From: Tragulus kanchil
Lineage: Eukaryota > Chordata > Mammalia > Artiodactyla > Tragulidae
Direction of reading: 5' to 3'
Length of the DNA: 64,000 nt
NCBI GenBank assembly: GCA_022376925.1
Contig: JAIOJX010000026.1
Location: 201,600,400-201,664,399, forward strand
Each line of letters starts with the position of its first letter. The stretch's first letter is position 1. The notes beneath the pieces were generated by a model. The model saw nothing but the letters and a program-made list of their open reading frames with translations, did not search any database and was not told the origin of the DNA. Below are positions 57,401 to 64,000 of this stretch, piece after piece. The position numbers were made by a program, and so were the translations under genes.

Positions 57401-60400
57401 TGCAGGAGATACAGGAGTCATGTGGGCCAGTCCCTGGGCTGGAAGATTCCCTGGAGGAGGAAATGACAACCCATCCAGTATTCTTGACGGGAAAAACCGA
57501 TGGACAGAGGACCCTGGGGGGCTACAGTCCCTGGGGTGCAAAGAGTCAGACACAGCCAAGCACACACGCCCGACGCCTATGGCTGGCGATTTGTTAGGGA
57601 AATGAATATTGGTTCACAAAGGGGTTTTTCCCCCTTTTTGTTGGTCTAATATTTACATCATCTGAATCTGAAGTATATTCTTAAGAACCATGATCTTCTG
57701 AGACACAGAAAAAGTAATCTACACAAAATTCACCAAAAAAATTCTTCTTCACTCAGAATTTTACAATGCATCATTTTTGGAAAATTTACAGTATTAAACT
57801 TGCATTTATAATATAACAAGGTTTTGGGACTTCCCTGGTGGCCCAGTGGCTAAGACTCTAAGCTCTCAATGCAGGGAGCCTGGGTTTGATGCCTGGTCAG
57901 GGAAGTAAGCCCCATGTGCCACAATTAAGATCCGTTGCAGCCAAATAAATTAAATATGATATGCACAAGAGAGGAACAAAAGCCTCATGGAGTGCAATGT
58001 GATAACATCAATCACAAGTTATATAAACAACTCTTGATTAATTTTAAGAGAGGAGAAAGGCAGCAGTGGTTTAGCTGCTAGGTCATGTCCAACTCTTTGT
58101 GACCCCATGAACTGTCGCCCACCAGCTTCCTACATCCATGAGATTTTCCAGGCAAGAATACTGGAGTGGGTAGTCATTTCCTTCTCCAGGGGATCTTCCT
58201 GACTCAGGGCTTGAACTTGGATCTCCTGCATGGCAGGTGGATTCTTCAATGAGCCACCAAGGGAGCCCTGAGAGGCAGCAGACTCCCTGATAATTCATCC
58301 CACCTCCATGAACTAGCCTTGCCCACACCTTCCCGTACACTGTTTGCTTTGGATTTAACTCTAAAACCAGGTCCCTAAGCCGTCTGTTCAACTTCATCTC
58401 CAACAGAGGACCCTTCCATTAGGGGAGGCCAGGCAGGGGGCAGATTATGTGGTTATGCCGTAGCAGGCCAGCTGTAATCTTGGGAACTACAATGGTCTGG
58501 GTTTACATTCTAATTCTGCCACTTCTTAGCTGTGTAATCTCTGGCAGATTACTTGAACTCTCTGTGCTTCAGTTTTGCTCACCTATAAAATGGATTTACC
58601 AATACTCATGTTACAGAACTTTAAAGGGGAGTTAATGAAATAATTTGTGTAAAGCATTGATCACCTTCCTTTATATATAAAAAGCAGTCAATTAATGACT
58701 AATAGTAGTCATTCCAAGTGGGCATGATAGTCTCGGATGTGATTTCAAAGAAACCTTTAGACTCTATCAAGTATGGCAGGAGTATCTCTCTCGTGTGATA
58801 TTCAAAAAATTCTTTATTTTGAAATTATTGATAATGTATCCCAGTTCAAATAGCTTCTTTCAATTATCGTCTCATTCTGGATACCTTAGCCTAAATGGGG
58901 CATTTTTCAGGGATCGCCACATTCTGGATACCTTGTCTGAAACAGAGCTTTTTGGTTTTGTGTGGTAGGGGGTGGGTGGGTGGTTGGTGTCCCTTCTTTG
59001 CTGGTCATATAAACATCACTGGGTGGGCAGGTCAGCACTGGAGAGTGTCAAAAATTTGAAAGTCGGCAGAGGAAAAGGTAGACGTACGTAGACCCATGGA
59101 TTCCGGCTTCATCCCACCCTGGAGAGCAACAGGCTAAGGGGACGCTCTTCTGTTTGGTCCTGCAAGGTCGAAGCCGCGGTGGAGGCCGCCAGAGCCGCTT
59201 TTCCGGGCTGGTCCTCCCGGAGCCCCCAGGAGCGCTCGCAGGTGCTGCAGCGGCTGGCAGATGTGCTGGAGCACTCCCTGGAGGAGCTGGCGCAGGCTGA
59301 GTCCAAGGACCAAGGTGAGCGGCATCTCTGCTGTTTGTTGATCTCTTGTTTCTTTTTTTTTTTTAAGATTTATTTCTTTATTTATTTTGGGGGGGGTGGG
59401 TGGGAGGGAGGGGAGCAGGCGGGCCACTGCTATTGATCTTTCATTTCTCTATTTTCATCCATCTTTGTTCGTTGGCCCGTGTGGGCCTCCCATCGCGGTG
59501 GCCTCTCTTGTCGCAGAGCACTGGCTCTGGGCGCATGCGCTCCAGAGCTCCGGCTCGGTATTTGGACACATCGGTCCAGTCGCTCCGCGGCACGTGGGAT
59601 CTTCCCAGGCCAGGGATCAAACCGGCGCCCCTTGCACTGCAAGGCGGTGTCCTTACCCACTGGCAGATTCTTGAACTCTCTGTGCTTCAGTTTTGCTCAC
59701 CTATAAAATGCCAATACTCATGTTACAGAACTTTAAAGGGGAGTTAATGAAATAATTTGTGTAAAGCATTGATCACCTTCCTTTATATATAAAAAGCAGT
59801 CAATTAATGACTAATAGTAGTCATTCCAAGTGGGCATGATAGTCTCGGATGTGATTTCAAAGAAACCTTTAGACTCTATCAAGTATGGCAGGAGTATCTC
59901 TCTCGTGTGATATTCAAAAAATTCTTTATTTTGAAATTATTGATAATGTATCCCAGTTCAAATAGCTTCTTTCAATTATCGTCTCATTCTGGATACCTTA
60001 GCCTAAATGGGGCATTTTTCAGGGATCGCCACATTCTGGATACCTTGTCTGAAACAGAGCTTTTTGGTTTTGTGTGGTAGGGGGTGGGTGGGTGGGTGGT
60101 GTCCCTTCTTTGCTGGTCATATAAACATCACTGGGTGGGCAGGTCAGCACTGGAGAGTGTCAAAAATTTGAAAGTCGGCAGAGGAAAAGGTAGACGTACG
60201 TAGACCCATGGATTCCGGCTTCATCCCACCCTGGAGAGCAACAGGCTAAGGGGACGCTCTTCTGTTTGGTCCTGCAAGGTCGAAGCCGCGGTGGAGGCCG
60301 CCAGAGCCGCTTTTCCGGGCTGGTCCTCCCGGAGCCCCCAGGAGCGCTCGCAGGTGCTGCAGCGGCTGGCAGATGTGCTGGAGCACTCCCTGGAGGAGCT

Positions 60401-63278
60401 GGCGCAGGCTGAGTCCAAGGACCAAGGTGAGCGGCATCTCTGCTGTTTGTTGATCTCTTGTTTCTTTTTTTTTTTTAAGATTTATTTCTTTATTTATTTT
60501 GGGGTGGGTGGGTGGGGAGGGAGGGGAGCAGGCGGGCCACTGCTATTGATCTTTCATTTCTCTATTTTCATCCATCTTTGTTCGTTGGCCCGTGTGGGCC
60601 TCCCATCGCGGTGGCCTCTCTTGTCGCAGAGCACTGGCTCTGGGCGCATGCGCTCCAGAGCTCCGGCTCGGTATTTGGACACATCGGTCCAGTCGCTCCG
60701 CGGCACGTGGGATCTTCCCAGGCCAGGGATCAAACCGGCGCCCCTTGCACTGCAAGGCGGTGTCCTTACCCACTGGACCACCAGGGAAGCCCGATCTCTT
60801 GTTTCTTAACCATATAGATGGAACTCAGGACTATTTCTTCACATCACCCCTCATGGGCCCATCAGACCGTCCCGCCCAGTGCTTCCCACGGCCGCGGTAA
60901 AGGAAAGCCAGACCAGCCAAGGCCTCTGAAGGCTGAGGCATGCACCTGGCCCACTTCTGCCTCATTCTTACGGCCAGAGCCAGTTGAGGCCAAACCCAGG
61001 TTCAAGATGTGAGGAAATAAATACACTGTCTGGAAGACAGACTACAAAGATGTAAGGCAAAAGGCGTGGACATGGGGAGAGAGTGAGAAGGCTCAGGGTG
61101 CAGCCCTCCACCAGGTCTAAGGAGAGAGTTTCACATCAAAAGAAAATTGTTTTTTGCTACATGATTCATTTGTTTTTATCTATTAATAAAAGTAGAGTTG
61201 CACTGCTATTTAAAATGGATAACCAGCGAGAGTACAGGAGCTCTGCTCAACGTTATGTGGCAGCCTGAATGGGAGGGGAATGTGGAAGAAAATGGATGTG
61301 TGTATATGTATAGCTGAGCCACTCTGCTGTGCACCCGAAACCATCACAACATTGCCCACTGGCTGTACTCCAATGTGAAAGTGTGAAAGCGTTAGTCAGA
61401 GAGTCACGTCTGACTCGTTGTGACTCCACGGACAGCAGCTCGCCAGGCTCCTCTGTCCATGGGATTCTACAGGCAAGAATACTGGAGTGGGTTGCGATAC
61501 CCTTCTCCAGGGGATCTTCCCAACCCCAGGATCGAACCCAGGTCTCTTGCACCGCAGGCAGATTCTTTACCGTCTGAGCCACTAGGGAGGCCCAATATAA
61601 AATTAAAAGTTAAACAAACAAAAATTGAAGTAGAGTTGATTCACTGTTGTTCTGATTTCAGGTGCACAGCACAATGATTCAGTTATACATTTCCATATAT
61701 AGGTTCAGCAACTCTTCAAATTATCATATATATATGATATATATGATATATATATATATGTATATGTTCTTTTTCAGATTCTTTCTTCCTAGAGTTTATT
61801 ACAAAATTTAAGTATGGTTCCCTGTGCTCTACAGTAGGTCCTGGTTGGTGATCTACTTTTTGAAAACATTTATTAATTTGGCAGCACCAGGTCTTGGTCT
61901 TGGCTTGTGGGATATTTAGTTGCAGCACGTGGGATCCAGTTCCCTGATCAGGAACGGAACCTGGTTCCCCTGCCTTGGGAGCATGGAGTCCCAGCCACTG
62001 GACCACCAGGGAAGCTCCTGGTGATCTATTTTATATACAGTAGGTGTATATGTTAATCCTTAACTCCTCATTTATCCCTTTCCCCTCCTTTCCCTCTTGG
62101 TAACACGTTTGTTTCCTGAAAGCAAAGATAATTTGAAGAGCACACAGTCGAGTAATTTAAAAAGAGTTCCAAGCTGTCAGTCACCGTTCCACTCCCAGCA
62201 CCACTTCGCCATTTTTGAGACGGTTTCCCAGAGGTCAGCATAATGGAGTAAATGCCTCTAAACCTTTGTAAAGACATCCATTAAGATCTGTGTGTATGTG
62301 TATAAGTATGTGTATGTATGCATATATATATGTGTGTGCTGTGGAGTAGGAAGCAGCCTGACTCCAAATCTGTAAGGAGAAAATGCCTCCTGACTCAGCA
62401 GTCTCCCAGTATCACTAACTGTAGCTAGGGGACGAGCCAGGTAAGTGTATTAGGGTCTAGGATGCACATGTGGCCAGGATGGTGACCAAAGGCCACTCTG
62501 CTGGGTGCCCATCATGTTCTGCCAAGTGTCCATCTTATGGTTCCACTGTGTGTTGAAAATACAGCTATCTGAATACCCTTTATTCCACCGGCTCTGCAGC
62601 ATGTCCAAAGCTGGGTGATTTTGAATCGAAAGAGCTGGTTTGGGTGAAGTGGCAGCATCTGGCAAATTCGTGATGATGGGAACTCTGAACTGTTGAGTCT
62701 ACAAAGATTATGTGACTCAACTCTAACTGCCTCTACTTCCTCTTCTAACCTCGTATCTAATTACTTCATGGTGGTGGTGGTTTGGTCGCTAAATCGTGTC
62801 CGACTCTTGTGCCCCCATTGGCTGCTGCCCGCCAGGTTCCTTGGTCCATGGGATTCTCCGGGCAAGAATACTTGCCATTTCTTTCTCCAGGGGATCTTCC
62901 TGACTGCCACATCGAACCCCGGTCTCCTGCACTGTAGGCAGATTCTTTACTGACTGAGCTACTGGGGGAGCCCAGTTATCTCGCGGTATTACTAAACCAT
63001 GCTCAATGTCCTCTGTAACCAAGCAAAGCCATCCCAGGCTGGAAGGAACAGAGGCCACTTCAGAGTGAACTGGGACACATGTGCTCTCCAAGGCCAAGTC
63101 CACTGACTGTGCCCTCTTACAGGGAAAACCATAACCCTGGCGAGAACTATGGACATTCCCCGGTCTGTGCAGAACTTCCGGTTCTTCGCCTCCTCGATCC
63201 TGCACCACACGTCAGAGTGCACGCAGATGGACCACCTGGGCTGTCTGCACTACACCGTGCGGGCCCCGGTGGGCATCG
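51341..63278 (+). CDS. ALDH8A1: ALDH8A1, spliced gene, exons 1-3 (3' part outside window)
   Basis: ALDH8A1 is a cytosolic NAD-dependent aldehyde dehydrogenase. It was first described as a 9-cis-retinal dehydrogenase (RALDH4) and later assigned as 2-aminomuconate semialdehyde dehydrogenase of the kynurenine pathway. One copy of each exon (51341-51478, 59167-59314, 63123-63278) gives about 147 N-terminal residues of the 487-residue family protein, in frame. This covers the N-terminal arm and the start of the NAD-binding domain. The catalytic Cys and Glu lie in exons beyond the window. Exons 1 and 2 each occur twice through the 1.1-kb duplications. Identification is by remembered similarity to human ALDH8A1. 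Confidence 0.95.
52476..52613 (+). CDS. ALDH8A1: ALDH8A1 exon 1, duplicate copy with 5' UTR
   Basis: Same ATG, coding sequence and GTGAGT donor as 51341-51478, offset 1135. The whole promoter-proximal segment is repeated as well. Taken literally this would be a second promoter and first exon of the same gene; I consider it the same exon assembled twice. Confidence 0.9.
53013..55155 (+). repeat. Tandem duplication 16 (offset about 1069)
   Basis: Left copy 53013-54086, right copy 54084-55155. Small differences sit in A-runs. Contains an unexplained 94-codon ORF in both copies. Confidence 0.95.
55300..55450 (+). mobile_element. MIR-type SINE, ALDH8A1 intron 1
   Basis: GTGTCTCAGTCTCCTCATCT, ATAGAATGGAGGTAATGATA and GGGTTGTTCTGAAGATTAAA are the MIR core order. 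Confidence 0.75.
55891..55995 (+). mobile_element. Bov-tA head fragment
   Basis: GGGCTTTCCTGGAGGCTCAG, CTGCCAATGCAGGAGATGCA, GATCCCTGGGTCAGGAAGAT. The 3' half is missing. Confidence 0.85.
56257..56465 (+). mobile_element. Bov-tA SINE
   Basis: Complete head and body (GGGCTTCCCTGGTGGCTCAG ... AGAGTCAGACACAGCCAAGC). Duplicated at 57357-57565 with one base change noticed (GACAGG versus GACGGG). Confidence 0.9.
56727..56850 (+). mobile_element. CHR-2 SINE
   Basis: GGGACTTCCCTGGTGGCCCA, GGGTTTGATGCCTGGTCAGG and CCCCATGTGCCACAATTAAG are typical of the cetartiodactyl CHR-2 group. Duplicated at 57827-57950. Confidence 0.85.
56963..57170 (-). mobile_element. Bov-tA SINE (minus)
   Basis: Reverse complement: TAGGTCATGTCCAACTCTTT, CAGGCAAGAATACTGGAGTG, CCAGGGGATCTTCCTGACTC and GAGCCACCAAGGGAGCCC. 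Duplicated at 58063-58270. Confidence 0.9.
58470..58670 (+). mobile_element. MIR-type SINE
   Basis: CTAATTCTGCCACTTCTTAG, CTGTGTAATCTCTGGCAGAT, TTCAGTTTTGCTCACCTATA and AAATAATTTGTGTAAAGCAT follow the MIR consensus order. The last part is duplicated at about 59661-59780. Confidence 0.85.
59167..59314 (+). CDS. ALDH8A1: ALDH8A1 exon 2, first copy
   Basis: Acceptor GTCCTGCAAG, donor GTGAGC, 148 nt. It encodes VEAAVEAARAAFPGWSSRSP, then QERSQVLQRLADVLEHSLEE and LAQAESKDQ. A(R)AAFP.W...S..ERS..L...AD..E is the usual ALDH N-terminal pattern. High GC (CpG-rich) compared with its introns. 148 is not a multiple of three, so using both copies would frameshift. Confidence 0.95.
60279..60426 (+). CDS. 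ALDH8A1: ALDH8A1 exon 2, duplicate copy
   Basis: Identical coding sequence and splice sites, offset 1112 from 59167. It is followed 25 bases after its end by the left target-site duplication of a full-length SINE (60467-60792). The first copy has the same SINE cut off at the repeat junction, so this copy keeps the more complete downstream intron. Confidence 0.9.
60467..60792 (-). mobile_element. CHR-like SINE (minus), 40 bases after ALDH8A1 exon 2
   Basis: Full-length: T-rich tail and G-rich segment at left, ACCACCAGGGAAGCCC at right. Flanked by a perfect 15-base target-site duplication GATCTCTTGTTTCTT (60452-60466 and 60793-60807). A truncated copy is at 59355-59663. Confidence 0.93.
61180..61380 (+). 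mobile_element. L1 3' end (plus)
   Basis: TATTTAAAATGGATAACCAG, CAACGTTATGTGGCAGCCTG, ACCCGAAACCATCACAACAT and CTGGCTGTACTCCAATGTGA match the artiodactyl L1 tail. It resumes after the Bov-tA as AATATAAAATTAAAAGTTAA. Confidence 0.85.
61381..61594 (-). mobile_element. Bov-tA SINE (minus) inside L1
   Basis: GTGTGAAAGCGTTAGTCAGA ... GGCAAGAATACTGGAGTGGG ... TCTGAGCCACTAGGGAGGCCC. Its position between CCAAT sequences of the L1 tail shows it inserted into the L1. Confidence 0.88.
61726..61765. repeat. AT-rich microsatellite
   Basis: Runs of ATATATATGATATATATGAT within the antisense L1. Length may be unreliable in this assembly. Confidence 0.85.
61856..62018 (-). mobile_element. CHR-2 SINE nested in L1
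   Basis: TTGCAGCACGTGGGATCCAG, GTTCCCTGATCAGGAACGGA and CACTGGACCACCAGGGAAGC. Flanked by a perfect 10-base duplication TGGTGATCTA (61846-61855 and 62019-62028). Confidence 0.9.
62766..62974 (-). mobile_element. Bov-tA SINE (minus), just before ALDH8A1 exon 3
   Basis: GGTCGCTAAATCGTGTCCGA, GGGCAAGAATACTTGCCATT, CAGGGGATCTTCCTGACTGC and ACTGAGCTACTGGGGGAGCC. A second copy starts at 63872 and runs off the window. Confidence 0.9.
63123..63278 (+). CDS. ALDH8A1: ALDH8A1 exon 3
   Basis: Acceptor GCCCTCTTACAG, donor GTAGGT, 156 nt. It completes the Gly codon begun in exon 2, then reads KTITLARTMDIPRSVQNFRF, FASSILHHTSECTQMDHLGC and LHYTVRAPVGI. HYT.R.PVG(V/I) is the strand leading into the conserved P.N.P block of ALDHs. 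It lies in the left copy of a 1106-base duplication whose right copy is cut by the window end, so a second exon 3 copy would be expected near 64229. Confidence 0.95.
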
Positions 63279-64000
63279 GTAGGTGCTGAGCAAGGACAGC
63301 TTGGACCACAGGAGCACGTAGAGATCCTCGGTCAGCCCTTTAGAACAGATCTAAAGAACAGTCTTTTTTGTTTGTTTTTAAAGTAGAAACATCTTCTCCT
63401 TTATCTGAAATTTAATTGTATGTATGCATATATATATGTGTGTGCTGTGGAGTAGGAAGCAGCCTGACTCCAAATCTGTAAGGAGAAAATGCCTCCTGAC
63501 TCAGCAGTCTCCCAGTATCACTAACTGTAGCTAGGGGACGAGCCAGGTAAGTGTATTAGGGTCTAGGATGCACATGTGGCCAGGATGGTGACCAAAGGCC
63601 ACTCTGCTGGGTGCCCATCATGTTCTGCCAAGTGTCCATCTTATGGTTCCACTGTGTGTTGAAAATACAGCTATCTGAATACCCTTTATTCCACCGGCTC
63701 TGCAGCATGTCCAAAGCTGGGTGATTTTGAATCGAAAGAGCTGGTTTGGGTGAAGTGGCAGCATCTGGCAAATTCGTGATGATGGGAACTCTGAACTGTT
63801 GAGTCTACAAAGATTATGTGACTCAACTCTAACTGCCTCTACTTCCTCTTCTAACCTCGTATCTAATTACTTCATGGTGGTGGTGGTTTGGTCGCTAAAT
63901 CGTGTCCGACTCTTGTGCCCCCATTGGCTGCTGCCCGCCAGGTTCCTTGGTCCATGGGATTCTCCGGGCAAGAATACTTGCCATTTCTTTCTCCAGGGGA

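Larger units (their letters stand above)
56123..58325 (+). repeat. Tandem duplication 17 (offset 1100)
   Basis: Left copy 56123-57225, right copy 57225-58325, sharing a few bases at the join. Contains two Bov-tA and one CHR-2 SINE in each copy. Confidence 0.95.
52614..59166. other. ALDH8A1 intron 1
   Basis: Contains a MIR (55300-55450), several Bov-tA and CHR-2 SINEs at 55.9-58.3 kb, a second MIR (58470-58670) and a G-rich run near 58970. The duplicated 94-codon ORF at 53723-54007 and 54792-55076 is unexplained. The region 53070-53700 is AT-rich without recognised repeats. Confidence 0.6.
58542..60776 (+). repeat. Tandem duplication 18 (offset 1112), ALDH8A1 exon 2
   Basis: Left copy 58542-59663, right copy 59661-60776. 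The left copy ends inside a CHR-like SINE, the right begins inside a MIR, and CTGG is shared at the join. Exon 2 is duplicated. Confidence 0.95.
61625..62105 (-). mobile_element. Antisense L1 3' end, interrupted by a SINE
   Basis: GGTGCACAGCACAATGATTC, TTCTTTTTCAGATTCTTTC, CTACAGTAGGTCCTGGTTGG, then after the SINE TATACAGTAGGTGTATATG and TGGTAACACGTTTGTTTCC, the antisense L1 order. Contains an AT microsatellite. Confidence 0.85.
60808..63122. other. ALDH8A1 intron 2 (3' part)
   Basis: Contains an L1 3' end (+), a Bov-tA (minus), an antisense L1 with a CHR-2 SINE, an AT microsatellite at about 61726-61765 and a second Bov-tA (minus) just before exon 3. Positions 62110-62310 and 62380-62760 show nothing recognisable. 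Confidence 0.6.
62311..64000 (+). repeat. Tandem duplication 19 (offset 1106), right copy cut by window end
   Basis: Left copy 62311-63416, right copy from 63417 to the window edge (584 bases seen). The left copy contains ALDH8A1 exon 3; the right copy should contain another just outside the window. Confidence 0.93.

Noticed and set aside
60291..60809. 172-codon ORF, the longest in the window
   Set aside because: It is ALDH8A1 exon 2 read in its correct frame through the donor into the downstream SINE. The protein beyond SKDQ is not coding.
4661..61594. tRNA genes at the heads of SINEs
   Set aside because: Bov-tA and CHR heads resemble tRNA promoters but lack a full cloverleaf with anticodon arm and CCA context. 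They are retroposon heads.
756..64000. A novel regularly spaced tandem-repeat system or engineered array
   Set aside because: The repeated units are unrelated to one another, always two copies, and the joins show trimmed or unmatched bases. Unmerged assembly overlaps explain this without any biology.
1..64000. CRISPR arrays, bacterial operons, rRNA genes or viral genes
   Set aside because: No short regularly spaced repeats, ribosomal RNA or viral protein frames were seen. Splice sites and SINE/LINE content show vertebrate nuclear DNA.

Overview
This is nuclear DNA from a ruminant, most likely a pecoran. The evidence is many Bov-tA/Bov-A2 type tRNA SINEs, a BovB LINE 3' end still encoding the C-terminal BovB ORF2 residues, artiodactyl L1 3' ends and CHR-type SINEs. 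I cannot name the species. A tRNA-derived CHR-like SINE with intact target-site duplications occurs at several loci and looks fairly young.

Two protein genes, both on the + strand, explain the coding content. Positions 1 to about 46,230 hold the 3' three quarters of HBS1L, the Pelota-partner GTPase of ribosome rescue. Fourteen exons match human exons 5-18: 541 complete codons plus stop, about 79% of a 684-residue protein. The GTPase motifs ([17 protein letters not shown]) and domains II and III are intact. The window opens in intron 4, so exons 1-4 are missing. After about 5.1 kb of intergenic DNA (about 4 kb once a duplication is collapsed), positions 51,341-63,278 hold exons 1-3 of ALDH8A1, a cytosolic dehydrogenase of the kynurenine pathway. 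Its catalytic exons lie beyond the right edge. HBS1L and ALDH8A1 are also neighbours in human.

The dominant unusual feature is 19 direct tandem duplications, each with a period of 1.02-1.19 kb, spread over the whole window and ignoring gene structure. Paired copies are nearly identical. Their mismatches pile up at the junctions, and short filler or trimmed sequence sits at several joins. They duplicate, triplicate or truncate HBS1L exons 6, 9, 10, 11, 12, 16 and 17 and ALDH8A1 exons 1 and 2. Several of these would break the reading frame. The best explanation is unmerged overlaps of about 1.1 kb between adjacent contigs, that is false duplication in the assembly. Collapsing them removes about 20.8 kb and leaves about 43 kb of real locus with ordinary gene models.

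The remaining sequence is introns and intergenic DNA with L2, MIR, L1, BovB, Tigger-like and SINE insertions, some nested with clear target-site duplications. I found no CRISPR array, RNA gene or novel multi-gene system.
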